From Methylobacterium sp. Leaf99 (lineage in GTDB: Bacteria; Pseudomonadota; Alphaproteobacteria; Rhizobiales; Beijerinckiaceae): DNA of 64,000 nucleotides. Both the position numbers and the translations under genes were made by a program. Of this stretch, positions 10,150-18,105 are shown in pieces. Position 1 is the first letter of the stretch. Every line of letters begins with the position of its first letter. The notes beneath the pieces are model-generated. The model saw only the letters and a program-made list of their open reading frames with translations, was not told the origin of the DNA and ran no database searches. The stretch is taken from the NCBI RefSeq assembly GCF_001422375.1, contig NZ_LMMU01000001.1, positions 1,278,227 through 1,342,226 of the forward strand, in the 5' to 3' direction.

Positions 10150-10752
10150 TCAGTGATCGTGCTTGCAGTCCGGTCCGTGCACATGGCCGGGGGCGTGGTC
10201 ATGAGCGTGGCCGTGGGAATGCCCATGGTCATGCGTATGTTCTTGGGCGTGCTCGTGCGAATGGGCGGGGCCGTGATCCGCGTGGGAAGGCCCGTGATCG
10301 TGCGAATGATCGTGCCCGCACTGGCTGTGATCGTGCGCCTCGCGCTCCGGCTTGAAGGCGCGGGTGACGGGGGTCGCGGCGCAGCCCTGACCGCGCACGA
10401 GTTCGGCGGCGGAGGCTGGAACGTAGAGAACCTCCGCCGCGATCTCGGCCGGGACGTGGCTGCCGCCGAGCTGCCAGGCGAGGCGCAGGAGGCGGGCGGG
10501 GTTGGTGGCGCGCACCTCCAGGAGGGCTTCGGCCGCCGCCTCCACGAGGATCAGGCGGCCGTCCTCCAGCCGCAGGGCGTCGCCGTCCTCGAGGGACGCC
10601 GCCTTGGCCAGCGCCGGGGTGAAGCCGAGGCCGCCCGCCCCCGTCAGGGTCGCGGGCGGGGCCTGGCGGGCGGCATGGTCGAGGGTGACGCGATCGACCA
10701 CGGCGTCGGCGCGGACGGCGGCTTTGCGGATCAGGGTGGTGGCGCGCAGCAT
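10150..10752 (-). CDS. ureE: Urease accessory nickel chaperone with long His-rich tail
   Basis: A 200-residue protein of UreE type: an N-terminal peptide-binding-like domain (RVTLDHAARQ, TPALAKAASLEDGDAL), a metal-binding middle domain (ATNPARLLRLAWQLGGSHVPAEI), and a tail of 61 residues carrying 23 histidines plus two cysteines. UreE delivers nickel to urease; His-rich tails store several Ni ions. A GAGAGG ribosome-binding site precedes the ATG. No urease subunits or other ure genes are in the window, so this copy is isolated. The tail is a low-complexity DNA stretch built from CAT/CAC, CAC-GAT type units. Confidence 0.85.
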   Translation of the reverse strand: MLRATTLIRKAAVRADAVVDRVTLDHAARQAPPATLTGAGGLGFTPALAKAASLEDGDALRLEDGRLILVEAAAEALLEVRATNPARLLRLAWQLGGSHVPAEIAAEVLYVPASAAELVRGQGCAATPVTRAFKPEREAHDHSQCGHDHSHDHGPSHADHGPAHSHEHAQEHTHDHGHSHGHAHDHAPGHVHGPDCKHDH

Positions 10753-10949
10753 GAAAACCTCTCGGACAGGCCACACCCCTACCGGATTTCGGCCGCGAAC
10801 GGAAAGCCGGCGAAAACTCGGCCGTACCGCCCCCACGGCGGGAACCTTAGCCGTACCGCGTGCATTCCTTGAGCGGAATAGCTAAGCTCAAGTCTCGCTT
10901 CGGACCGGCTCAAGACCGGACATCACCACGCCTACGGGAGTCTCGCATC

Positions 10950-11219
10950 ATGAAGAAGCTCATCGCCGCCACCCTCGCCGGGGCCCTCGCCCTGTCGCTC
11001 GGCGCCTGCAACACCCCCGAGGATCGCGCGCTCGGCGGCGCCGGTCTCGGTGCCCTGGCGGGTGCGGCCATCGGCGGCGCGGCGACCGGCCGGGCCGGCG
11101 GCGCTCTGGCGGGTGCGGCCATCGGCGGCGCCGGCGGCGCCATCGTGGGCGCCTCCACCGCCCCGCGCTGCCCCTACGGCACCTACCGCGACGCCTACGG
11201 CGACGTGTACTGCCGCTGA
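10950..11219 (+). CDS. Small glycine-zipper lipoprotein
   Basis: An 89-residue protein with a lipoprotein signal (SLGAC lipobox, Cys at about residue 20) followed by a Gly/Ala-rich hydrophobic core (GALAGAAIGGAATGRAGGAL) of glycine-zipper type and a short C-terminal part with two Cys. A 26-bp perfect direct repeat (11055-11080 and 11106-11131, period 51) encodes the two copies of LAGAAIGG. Likely an outer-membrane or periplasmic lipoprotein; function unknown. ACGGGAG lies upstream of the ATG. Two hairpins follow the stop. Confidence 0.75.
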   Translation: MKKLIAATLAGALALSLGACNTPEDRALGGAGLGALAGAAIGGAATGRAGGALAGAAIGGAGGAIVGASTAPRCPYGTYRDAYGDVYCR

Positions 11220-11235
11220 GTTTTTTTGACGGGAT

Positions 11236-11255
11236 GCCGCGCCTCCGGGCGCGGC
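11236..11255 (+). terminator. Hairpin with UCCG tetraloop after the glycine-zipper lipoprotein gene
   Basis: A perfect 8-bp stem (GCCGCGCC/GGCGCGGC) with loop TCCG starts 16 bp after the stop. A T-run lies before rather than after it, so it may stabilise the mRNA end rather than terminate alone. Confidence 0.4.
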
Positions 11256-11269
11256 GGATACGCGGTGCG

Positions 11270-11308
11270 GGAAGGGTCGGGGCACACGCCCCGACCCTTC
11301 CTTCGTTT
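11270..11308 (+). terminator. Rho-independent terminator
   Basis: A perfect 13-bp stem (11270-11282 with 11289-11301) closes the loop CACACG and is followed by TTCGTTT. It probably ends transcription of the lipoprotein gene before the djlA-like gene. Confidence 0.7.
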
Positions 11309-11435
11309 GGGCATGCCCCCTCGCATCGCGAAACCCCTCCGGTATAAGAACGCCTCGCGACACCTCACCCGCCGGCCGCCCGATGCCCCCGCTCCCCGTC
11401 CCTCCCCTGCCGCGCCCGGCCGCGAGGTCCGCCTG

Positions 11436-12161
11436 ATGAGCATCGGGATCTGGGGCAAACTCGGAGGTGCGGGTCTCGGCCTCGCCGTCGGCGGGCCCAT
11501 CGGCGGGCTGGTCGGCGGGGTCGCGGGCCATTTCCTCGTCGATCGCGAGGGCGCCCTGTTCGGGACCACGCCCCGCGACGTGGTGTTCACCACCGGCCTC
11601 GTGGCTTTGGCCGCCAAGATGGCGAAATCCGACGGCGTGGTGACCCCATCCGAGATCGAGGCGTTCGCCCAAGTCGTGCAGGTGGGCGAGCGCGAGCGCG
11701 CTGGGGTCCAGCGCCTGTTCGATCTCGCCAAGGGCACGTCCAACGGCTTCGAGGCCTATGCCCGGCAGCTCGCCGGCACCTTCCACGACGAGCCTGGCCT
11801 GCTCGAGGACGTCCTCGACGGCCTGTTCCACATCGCCAAGGCCGACGGGGCGATCCATGAGGCCGAGGAGCGCTACCTGCGCGCCGTGGCCGAGACCTTC
11901 GGCTTCGACGAGGCCGCCTTCCGGCGCATCGCCGCCCGCCACGTCAGCCTGGCGGACGATCCCTACGCCGTGCTCGGCCTCGACCACGATGTCGACGACG
12001 CCGCCCTCAAGGCGGCCCACCGCGCCCTGGTGATCGAGAACCACCCCGACCGGGCCATGGCGCGCGGCCTGCCGCCCGAGGCCGTGACCATCGCCACCCG
12101 GCGCCTGGCCGCCATCAACGCGGCCTACGACCGGATTTCCGCCGAGCGAGGGTTGCGATGA
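11436..12161 (+). CDS. djlA: DjlA-like protein: TerB domain plus C-terminal J domain
   Basis: The 241-residue protein opens with a Gly-rich hydrophobic segment (GGAGLGLAVGGPIGGLVGGV, residues about 9-28) that may insert in the membrane. A TerB-like acidic helical domain follows (about 50-165), then a J domain (about 175-240) with the HPD motif in NHPDRAMARGLP, needed to stimulate DnaK. The layout is that of the DnaJ-like co-chaperone DjlA, though shorter than the E. coli protein. ATGA overlap with the amidase downstream indicates coupled translation. Confidence 0.8.
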   Translation: MSIGIWGKLGGAGLGLAVGGPIGGLVGGVAGHFLVDREGALFGTTPRDVVFTTGLVALAAKMAKSDGVVTPSEIEAFAQVVQVGERERAGVQRLFDLAKGTSNGFEAYARQLAGTFHDEPGLLEDVLDGLFHIAKADGAIHEAEERYLRAVAETFGFDEAAFRRIAARHVSLADDPYAVLGLDHDVDDAALKAAHRALVIENHPDRAMARGLPPEAVTIATRRLAAINAAYDRISAERGLR

Positions 12162-12916
12162 AGCCGAATCCCGAGAGCCCGCTCGCCACCTCCGTCCACC
12201 CCTCGCCCAACCACGGCGAGCGCCGCAGCGGCCCCGTCGACCTGCTGATCCTGCACTACACCGGCATGGAGAGTGCGGCGGCCGCCCTGCAGCGACTCGC
12301 CAACCCCGTGGCGGAGGTCTCGGCCCATTACGTGGTGCTGGAGGACGGGCGCGTGGTGCAGATGGTGCCCGAGGGCCGCCGGGCCTGGCACGCGGGCCGG
12401 GGCTCCTGGGCCGGGATCACCGACATCAACTCCCGGTCCCTCGGGATCGAGATCGTCAACGCCGGCCATGCCGGCGGCCTGCCGGCCTATCCGGCGGCGC
12501 AGGTCGCCTCGGTGATCGCCCTCTGCGGCGATCTCACCGGGCGCTGGAGCATCCCCGCCCACCGGGTGCTCGCCCATTCCGACATCGCGCCCGAGCGCAA
12601 GGAGGACCCCGGCGAGCATTTTTCGTGGGACGCCCTGGCGCGGGCCGGGATCGGCCATTGGGTGACGCCGACGCCGATCCGCGACGGGCGCTTCTTTTCG
12701 CAGGGGGATTCGGGCCAGCCCATCGAGGCGCTCCAGGCGATGTTTTCCCTCTACGGCTACGACCTGCCCGTGACCGGGGCCTTCGATGCCCGGACAAGGG
12801 CCGTGGTCACCGCGTTCCAGCGCCACTTCCGCCCCGCCCGGGTGGACGGAGTGGCGGATGCCTCCACCATCACGACCCTGCGCGACCTCATCGCCGCCCT
12901 GCCGGGTCGGGGCTGA
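12158..12916 (+). CDS. N-acetylmuramoyl-L-alanine amidase (AmiD-like) with peptidoglycan-binding domain
   Basis: A 252-residue zinc amidase: Amidase_2 domain (about residues 25-165; motifs LLILHYTGM, ISRSLGIEIVN-like NSRSLGIEIVN, VLAHSDIAPERKEDPGEHF) with metal-binding His near H33, H139 and H152, then a PG_binding_1 domain (about 180-250). It cleaves the bond between MurNAc and L-Ala and would act in recycling or wall turnover. No clear signal peptide is seen, which suggests a cytoplasmic recycling enzyme or an unrecognised export route. It overlaps djlA by 4 bp. Confidence 0.88.
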   Translation: MKPNPESPLATSVHPSPNHGERRSGPVDLLILHYTGMESAAAALQRLANPVAEVSAHYVVLEDGRVVQMVPEGRRAWHAGRGSWAGITDINSRSLGIEIVNAGHAGGLPAYPAAQVASVIALCGDLTGRWSIPAHRVLAHSDIAPERKEDPGEHFSWDALARAGIGHWVTPTPIRDGRFFSQGDSGQPIEALQAMFSLYGYDLPVTGAFDARTRAVVTAFQRHFRPARVDGVADASTITTLRDLIAALPGRG

Positions 12917-12943
12917 GCCGCGAAACCACCCGAGGAAGGCCTC

Positions 12944-13660
12944 ATGCTGTCCCGCTTTCTGACCATCGGCCTGCTCGGCCTCGTTGTCCTCGCCCCGGCG
13001 GCCTGGGCGGAGCCCGCTGGTACGTGTCAGGACGGCCCCGACTTCACGCAGCCGGCCCATCTCGCCACGGTGATCGCGCCCGAGCGCGTCCCCTTCGTGA
13101 AATCAACCTGGCAGGACAAGGCCTGCCCGTCGGCGCAGGCGGCGTGCCGCGAGGCGGCCTATCTGGTGGCGGGCAACCGGGTGCTGGTGAACGGCACCCT
13201 GCGGGATTTCGCCTGCGCCACCTATCGCGGCGCCAAGGGCGCGACCCGCAGCGGATGGATCCCGCAAGCCGCCCTCAAGACCGAGCCGCCGACGAATCCC
13301 GGTCTCGCCGACTGGGTCGGGACCTGGACGAGCGGACCGGAGCAGACCATCACCATCGTGGCCAAGGGCGACAGTCTCGTCCTCGTCGGCGAGGCCACCT
13401 ACGGGGCGCAGGACCCGGAGCGCGTGCGGCGGGGGGGTGTCAATATCGGTCAGTTCCAGGCCACGGCGCAGCCGACGGGGGCGAATCTCGGCTTCACCGA
13501 AGCGGCGGATGGCGGCCCGACGCAGCCCTACGGGCATTCCGACGATTCCGCCTGCCAGGTCCGCCTGCGCCTCGTCCCGCCCTTCCTGCAGGCCCAGAGC
13601 AACGCGGGCTGCGGCGGCATGAACGTCACCTTCACGGGCCTCTACGGCCGAAAAGGTTGA
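12944..13660 (+). CDS. Secreted protein of unknown function, Cys-rich
   Basis: A 238-residue protein with a signal peptide (MLSRFLTIGLLGLVVLAPAA, cleavage after AWA). The first half (residues 25-115) resembles an SH3-like wall-associated fold by its spacing (VLVNGTLRDFACATYRG, SGWIPQAAL), with six cysteines suited to disulfides. The second half is a beta-rich domain of no known family. Follows the amidase by 27 bp in the same direction, which hints at a shared envelope role. Confidence 0.65.
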   Translation: MLSRFLTIGLLGLVVLAPAAWAEPAGTCQDGPDFTQPAHLATVIAPERVPFVKSTWQDKACPSAQAACREAAYLVAGNRVLVNGTLRDFACATYRGAKGATRSGWIPQAALKTEPPTNPGLADWVGTWTSGPEQTITIVAKGDSLVLVGEATYGAQDPERVRRGGVNIGQFQATAQPTGANLGFTEAADGGPTQPYGHSDDSACQVRLRLVPPFLQAQSNAGCGGMNVTFTGLYGRKG

Positions 13661-13681
13661 GGCGGGCGGCGCCCCCTCCCC

Positions 13682-14689
13682 TCAGGCGTGGTGCGCCTCG
13701 GCCTTCTCCGCCTCCGAAGACGCACCCCGCGTGCGCCACAGGCTGTAGCTGACGCCGGCCACCAGCAGCACCACGGTGACGGCGAGGGACACCCAGGCCG
13801 GCACGTGGACGAGGTCGAACGTGTCGGCGACCACGATCTTGGTGCCGATGAAGATCAGGATGAAGGCGAGCGCCGTCTTGAGGTAGGCGAAGCGATCCAC
13901 CATGGCGGCCAGGGCGAAGTAGAGCGCGCGCAGGCCGAGGATGGCGAAGATGTTCGAGGTGTAGACCACGAAGGTGTCGGTGGTGATGGCGAAGATCGCC
14001 GGCACGCTGTCGACGGCGAAGATCACGTCGGCGCCGTTCACGAGGATGAGGGCCAGGGCCATGGGCGTCAGCCACAGGGCGAGCTTGCCGGTCTTCGGAT
14101 CGGGTTTGCGCACGACGAAGCGCTGGCCGTGCAGCTCGGGCGTGATGCGCAGGGCCTTCTGGAGGTAGCGGACCACCCGGTTCTCGTTGATGTCGCCGGG
14201 CTCCTCCTCCTTCGAGAACAGCATCTTCAGGCCGGCGAAGATGAGGAAGGCGGCGAAGATCGACAGCACCCAGGCGGCCTGATGCACCAGGGCGGCCCCG
14301 AGCCCGATCATCAGCCCGCGCAGGAGCACGGCGGCGAGGATGCCCCAGACCAGCACCCGGTGCTGGGCCGCGCGCGGGATGTTGAGGGCCGTGAGGATGA
14401 CGGCGATGACGAAGACGTTGTCCATGGACAGCGACTTCTCGACCACGAGGCCGGCCACGTATTCCTGGCCCGCCTGCGGTCCGAGGTACCACCACACCCA
14501 GCCGCCGAAGACGAGGCCGAGGCTGAAGTAGAACGCCGTGAGGAGCAGGCTCTCCTTCACGCCGATCTCGTGGTTCTTGTCCTTGTGCAGCAGGCCGAGG
14601 TCGAAGGCGAGGAGGCCCGCGATCAGGGCGTGGAAGCCGAGCCACATCCAGACCGGCTTGCCGAGCCATTCATAGGTGAGAAGTTCCAT
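13682..14689 (-). CDS. TerC/Alx family integral membrane protein
   Basis: A 335-residue protein with about nine membrane helices. The motifs FDLGLLHKD, SLSMDNVFVIAVI and VNGADVIFAVDSVPAIFAIT, with paired acidic residues inside helices, identify the TerC family; Alx members export manganese. Convergent with the secreted protein gene (21 bp between stops). The upstream region has a small inverted repeat, but no yybP-ykoY manganese riboswitch could be recognised. Confidence 0.88.
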   Translation of the reverse strand: MELLTYEWLGKPVWMWLGFHALIAGLLAFDLGLLHKDKNHEIGVKESLLLTAFYFSLGLVFGGWVWWYLGPQAGQEYVAGLVVEKSLSMDNVFVIAVILTALNIPRAAQHRVLVWGILAAVLLRGLMIGLGAALVHQAAWVLSIFAAFLIFAGLKMLFSKEEEPGDINENRVVRYLQKALRITPELHGQRFVVRKPDPKTGKLALWLTPMALALILVNGADVIFAVDSVPAIFAITTDTFVVYTSNIFAILGLRALYFALAAMVDRFAYLKTALAFILIFIGTKIVVADTFDLVHVPAWVSLAVTVVLLVAGVSYSLWRTRGASSEAEKAEAHHA

Positions 14690-14700
14690 GCGCGGACCGT

Positions 14701-14728
14701 CGATGCTTCTTGAGGAGAGAAAGCATCG
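14701..14728 (-). other. Inverted repeat just upstream of the TerC gene
   Basis: An 8-bp perfect inverted repeat (CGATGCTT/AAGCATCG) with a 12-base loop sits 12-39 bp before the TerC start codon, within its probable 5' leader. It could be an operator or an RNA hairpin; nothing else supports either role. Confidence 0.35.
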
Positions 14729-14896
14729 GCTCCGACATCACGGAACGCATCACAGAGCATCCCGCCAGAGGGGCCCGCAGCCGATGGGCCGGAGTTGGGG
14801 CCAGGGGACACGCGAATCAAGGGCGGCGCTTGACAGGGACACCCGCGCGACGGCCTTGCCGGGGTCGCGATCCCTGGACGGTCGCGCGGAGCTCGC

Positions 14897-16120
14897 ATGA
14901 CGGGACACCCTGAGAACGGCCCGGCGGTGATCGGCGGCGGCCCGGCCGGGCTGATGGCGGCGGAGGTGCTGGCGCGGGCCGGCCACGCCGTGACCGTCTA
15001 CGACCGGATGCCGTCGCCATCGCGAAAACTTCTCATCGCCGGGCGCGGCGGCCTCAACCTGACGCATTCCGAGGCGCTGCCCGAATTCCTCGGTCGCTAT
15101 CACCCCCCCGGCGGGGCGCTCGCCGGGGCCATCGAGCGTTTTCCCCCCGAGGCCCTGCGGGCGTGGTGCACCGATCTCGGCCAGCCGACCTTCGTCGGGT
15201 CGAGCGGCCGGGTGTTTCCGGACAGCTTCAAGGCCTCGCCCCTGCTGCGGGCCTGGCTCGCGCGCCTCGACGGTCTCGGCGTCACCCTCCGCACCCGCCA
15301 CCGCTTCGTCGGCTGGTCGGAGACGGGCGCGGTCCGGTTCGAGACGCCGGAGGGCCGGGTCGAGGCCCGTCCCGCCGCCCTGCTCCTGGCGCTCGGGGGC
15401 GCGAGCTGGCCCCGCCTCGGCTCGGACGGCGCCTGGGTGCCGGTGCTGGAGGGCCGGGGCATCCCGGTGACGCCCCTCCGGGCCTCCAATGTCGGCTTCT
15501 CCGTCGATTGGTCGCCGGTGTTCTCCGAGCGCTTCGCCGGCCAGCCCCTCAAGCGCATCGCCCTGAGCGTGGGCGATCACCGGGTCCGCGGCGAGGCGAT
15601 GATCACCGCCGGGGGGATCGAGGGCGGCGCGCTCTACGCCGCGTCCCACGCGATCCGGACGGCCCTGGCCCATGGGCCGGGGATCGCCATCACCCTCGAC
15701 CTGCGCCCCGACCTCCCGGAGGGCGCCCTGGCCCTGGCCCTGGGCAAGACCAGACCGGGCGAATCCCTCGCCAACCGCCTGCGCAAGGCCGCCGGGCTCT
15801 CGCCCGTGGCGGCGGGGTTCCTGCGCGAGGCGGCGGGACAGGCGCTCCCCGGCGAGGCGGCGGCCCTCGCCGCCCTCATCAAGGCCGCGCCCCTGCGCCT
15901 CCTGGCCCCGCGCCCCATCGAACGGGCGATCTCGTCGGCCGGCGGGGTGCCGTTCGGGCAGATCGACGACGGCTTCATGCTGAGCGCCCGCCCCGGCACC
16001 TTCGTCGCCGGCGAGATGCTCGACTGGGACGCCCCCACGGGCGGCTACCTGCTCCAGGGTGCCTTCGCCAGCGGCCGGGCGGCGGGGGAGGGGATGCGCG
16101 CCTGGATGGCGCGGCGCTGA
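14897..16120 (+). CDS. NAD(P)/FAD-dependent flavoprotein (TIGR03862, HI0933/BaiN-like)
   Basis: A 407-residue flavoprotein. The N-terminal dinucleotide-binding fold reads VIGGGPAGLMAAEVLARAG, followed by the family block SRKLLIAGRGGLNLTHSE. A central insert carries TAGGIEGGALYAAS, and the C-terminal FAD block reads VAGEMLDWDAPTGGYLLQGA. These match the HI0933/BaiN family of putative oxidoreductases, TIGR03862 branch. The physiological substrate is unknown. It stands alone between two divergent or convergent neighbours. Confidence 0.85.
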   Translation: MTGHPENGPAVIGGGPAGLMAAEVLARAGHAVTVYDRMPSPSRKLLIAGRGGLNLTHSEALPEFLGRYHPPGGALAGAIERFPPEALRAWCTDLGQPTFVGSSGRVFPDSFKASPLLRAWLARLDGLGVTLRTRHRFVGWSETGAVRFETPEGRVEARPAALLLALGGASWPRLGSDGAWVPVLEGRGIPVTPLRASNVGFSVDWSPVFSERFAGQPLKRIALSVGDHRVRGEAMITAGGIEGGALYAASHAIRTALAHGPGIAITLDLRPDLPEGALALALGKTRPGESLANRLRKAAGLSPVAAGFLREAAGQALPGEAAALAALIKAAPLRLLAPRPIERAISSAGGVPFGQIDDGFMLSARPGTFVAGEMLDWDAPTGGYLLQGAFASGRAAGEGMRAWMARR

Positions 16121-16179
16121 TGTGAAGTCCGGCGGACGACCGCCGCGCCGCGGTCGTGGCGCCGCGCCGCGAAGTGGGC

Positions 16180-17007
16180 TCAGAGTCGGCCGCAGACGGC
16201 CACCAGACCCTGGCTCTCGGACGGACACGACGCACCCGTGCCCCGGCTCATGGTGGCGCTGCCGGTCGGCAGGCAATAGGCCGAGACCAGGGTCTCGCCG
16301 GTCTCGCAGGTCACGGCGCAGCCGCCGGCCGGGCAGGATTCGGGACGCAGCACCCGGAACGGCGACGGCGCGGCCGCCAGACCCGTCACGCCGGCCGGTC
16401 CCTGGGGACCCGCCGGGCCGGTCGCGCCCTTCGCGCCCACTTCGCCCTTCGCGCCGGCCTCACCCTTCGCACCAGCGTCGCCCTTGGGACCAGCGTCGCC
16501 CTTGGCACCGGTCTCGCCCTTGGCACCCGCCTCGCCCTTGGGACCGGCGGCGCCCTGCGGACCGGGCGGGCCCTGCAGGCCGGCGGCGCCCTGCGGTCCG
16601 GTGGCGCCGTCTTCGCCCTTGGCACCCGCCTCGCCCTTGGCCCCGGACTCGCCCTTGGGGCCGGTCTGGCCGACGGGGCCGCAATTGGACACCACGGCCT
16701 CGCGCTCGTCCTCGCCCGCCTTCAGGGTCGCGACGCAGTTGTGCGGCATGTGGGGCAGGCGGAAGACGAAGCGGCCGCGGCTGTCGGCGATGACGGAGAT
16801 GTCCTCGTCGAGGATCACGGTGAGGCCGGGTTTGCGCACGCTGCCGGAGATGCGCAGGTCCCCGTTCTCGAAGCGCGCGTCGTAGACCTGGATCGGCTGG
16901 ACCGGTGCCTGCGCCCGGCGGGGCTTGGCCTGCTGGGCCTGGGCCGAAGCGGTCCCGGCACACACGAACAGGCCCGACAGGACCACGAGGACGCGATCGA
17001 GGCGCAT
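16180..17007 (-). CDS. Secreted protein with collagen-like Gly-X-Y repeat
   Basis: A 275-residue protein with a signal peptide (residues 1-23), a beta-rich N-terminal domain of about 90 residues, and about 31 uninterrupted Gly-X-Y triplets (about residues 110-205), most of them GPK, GEA, GAK, GPQ and GPP types. A C-terminal domain follows with five or six Cys (SCPAGGCAVTCETG, ASCPSESQGL). The layout suggests a trimeric, disulfide-stabilised exported fibre or surface protein. GGGAGAG precedes the ATG. The repeat is encoded by imperfect 9- and 18-base units, so length changes between strains are likely. Confidence 0.8.
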   Translation of the reverse strand: MRLDRVLVVLSGLFVCAGTASAQAQQAKPRRAQAPVQPIQVYDARFENGDLRISGSVRKPGLTVILDEDISVIADSRGRFVFRLPHMPHNCVATLKAGEDEREAVVSNCGPVGQTGPKGESGAKGEAGAKGEDGATGPQGAAGLQGPPGPQGAAGPKGEAGAKGETGAKGDAGPKGDAGAKGEAGAKGEVGAKGATGPAGPQGPAGVTGLAAAPSPFRVLRPESCPAGGCAVTCETGETLVSAYCLPTGSATMSRGTGASCPSESQGLVAVCGRL

Positions 17008-17230
17008 GTAGACTCTCCCGGCTGATCCCGCGTCTCGTGCGCGGCGGCCACGAGTGCTGCCCTGCCCGCCCCCCAGGGTCAAGCGATGTGGTTAACCGCA
17101 GGGGGGCTCGAAGCTTCGGCGCATCGGGCCGCCCGCCCACAGCTCTCCACAGGCCAAGCCCCTGGCGACGGGGACGGAATGCCGGGAGGTCGCAGGCCGA
17201 TCGCACCGCCGCCGGAAATCGGTTGAATAT

Positions 17231-17245
17231 GTTCCTGTTTTGTTC
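17231..17245 (+). promoter_or_regulatory. LexA (SOS) box upstream of imuA
   Basis: GTTC-N7-GTTC matches exactly the known alphaproteobacterial LexA operator. It lies 27 bp before the imuA start. The whole imuA-imuB-dnaE2 unit is expected to be DNA damage-inducible. Confidence 0.88.
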
Positions 17246-17271
17246 TTAATCTCCGGCCATGGAGCGCCCGG

Positions 17272-18105
17272 ATGACGCCTACCCCCCCCGCCCGCCGACC
17301 GGACGCAGCCCCCCGCGAGGGTGGCGATGTCAGCACGCGGCTCGCGGCCCTGCGTGCACGGGTCGCGCTCCACGATGGGCAGGCCGCCCCGCGAAAAATC
17401 CTGTCGTTCGGGGTCCACGCCGTCGATGGGCGCCTGCCCGGCGGCGGCCTCGGCCTCGGCCACCTGCACGAGGTCGCCCCCGAGGCCGAGGGCGACGAGG
17501 CGGCGGCCCTCGGTTTCGCCCTCGCCCTCGTCGCCCGGCGCCTCGCCGAGGTCGCGGGCGATGCCCTCCTGGTCATCGCGAGGGGGCATCCGATGCCCTA
17601 CGGCCACGGGCTCGCCGGCCTCGGCCTCGACCCCGGGCGGCTGCTCCTGTTCGAGGCGGCCAGCGACACCGACGCCTATCGCGCCCTGGAGGAGGCCCTG
17701 CGCGCCGGGGGCCTGTCCGGCGAGGGACTGGCCTCCGGCGCCGGGGGATTGGCGGCGGTGGCGGGTCTGGTCGATGCCGGCCTGCCCCTGACGCAGAGCC
17801 GGCGGCTGCATCTGGCCGGAGGGCGCACGAACGGGCTGCTCCTCGTGCTGCGCCCGGCGGGGGCGGACAGCCCGAACGTGGCTGCGACCCGGTGGCGGAT
17901 CGCCGCCGGCAAGGCCCTGCGGGACCGGTTCGGCTGCATCGAGCGGCCGTGCTGGCGGGTGCGGCTCGACCGCTGCCGCAACGGACGGACGGGAGATTGG
18001 CTTCTGGAGTGGGATCATGCCGCGCATCGTTTCGGTCTGGCTGGAGCATTGGCCGGTCACCCGCCTGAGGCGGGCGCAGTCGGGCCTCATGCCGGGCCAT
18101 CCTGA
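17272..18105 (+). CDS. imuA: ImuA, RecA-like component of the translesion mutasome
   Basis: A 277-residue RecA/SulA-related protein. ILSFGVHAVDGRLPGGGLGLGHLHEV is split over residues about 43-68 and is the hallmark start of ImuA, with a degraded Walker region, and the C-terminal block [14 protein letters not shown] is typical. It partners ImuB and DnaE2 in error-prone repair synthesis. GGAG lies 7 bp before the ATG, which follows a perfect LexA box. It overlaps imuB by 89 bp in another frame. Confidence 0.88.
   Translation: MTPTPPARRPDAAPREGGDVSTRLAALRARVALHDGQAAPRKILSFGVHAVDGRLPGGGLGLGHLHEVAPEAEGDEAAALGFALALVARRLAEVAGDALLVIARGHPMPYGHGLAGLGLDPGRLLLFEAASDTDAYRALEEALRAGGLSGEGLASGAGGLAAVAGLVDAGLPLTQSRRLHLAGGRTNGLLLVLRPAGADSPNVAATRWRIAAGKALRDRFGCIERPCWRVRLDRCRNGRTGDWLLEWDHAAHRFGLAGALAGHPPEAGAVGPHAGPS

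Noticed and set aside
14690..14896. yybP-ykoY manganese riboswitch upstream of the TerC gene
   Set aside because: The conserved loop sequences of that class could not be found by eye; only a short inverted repeat is present.
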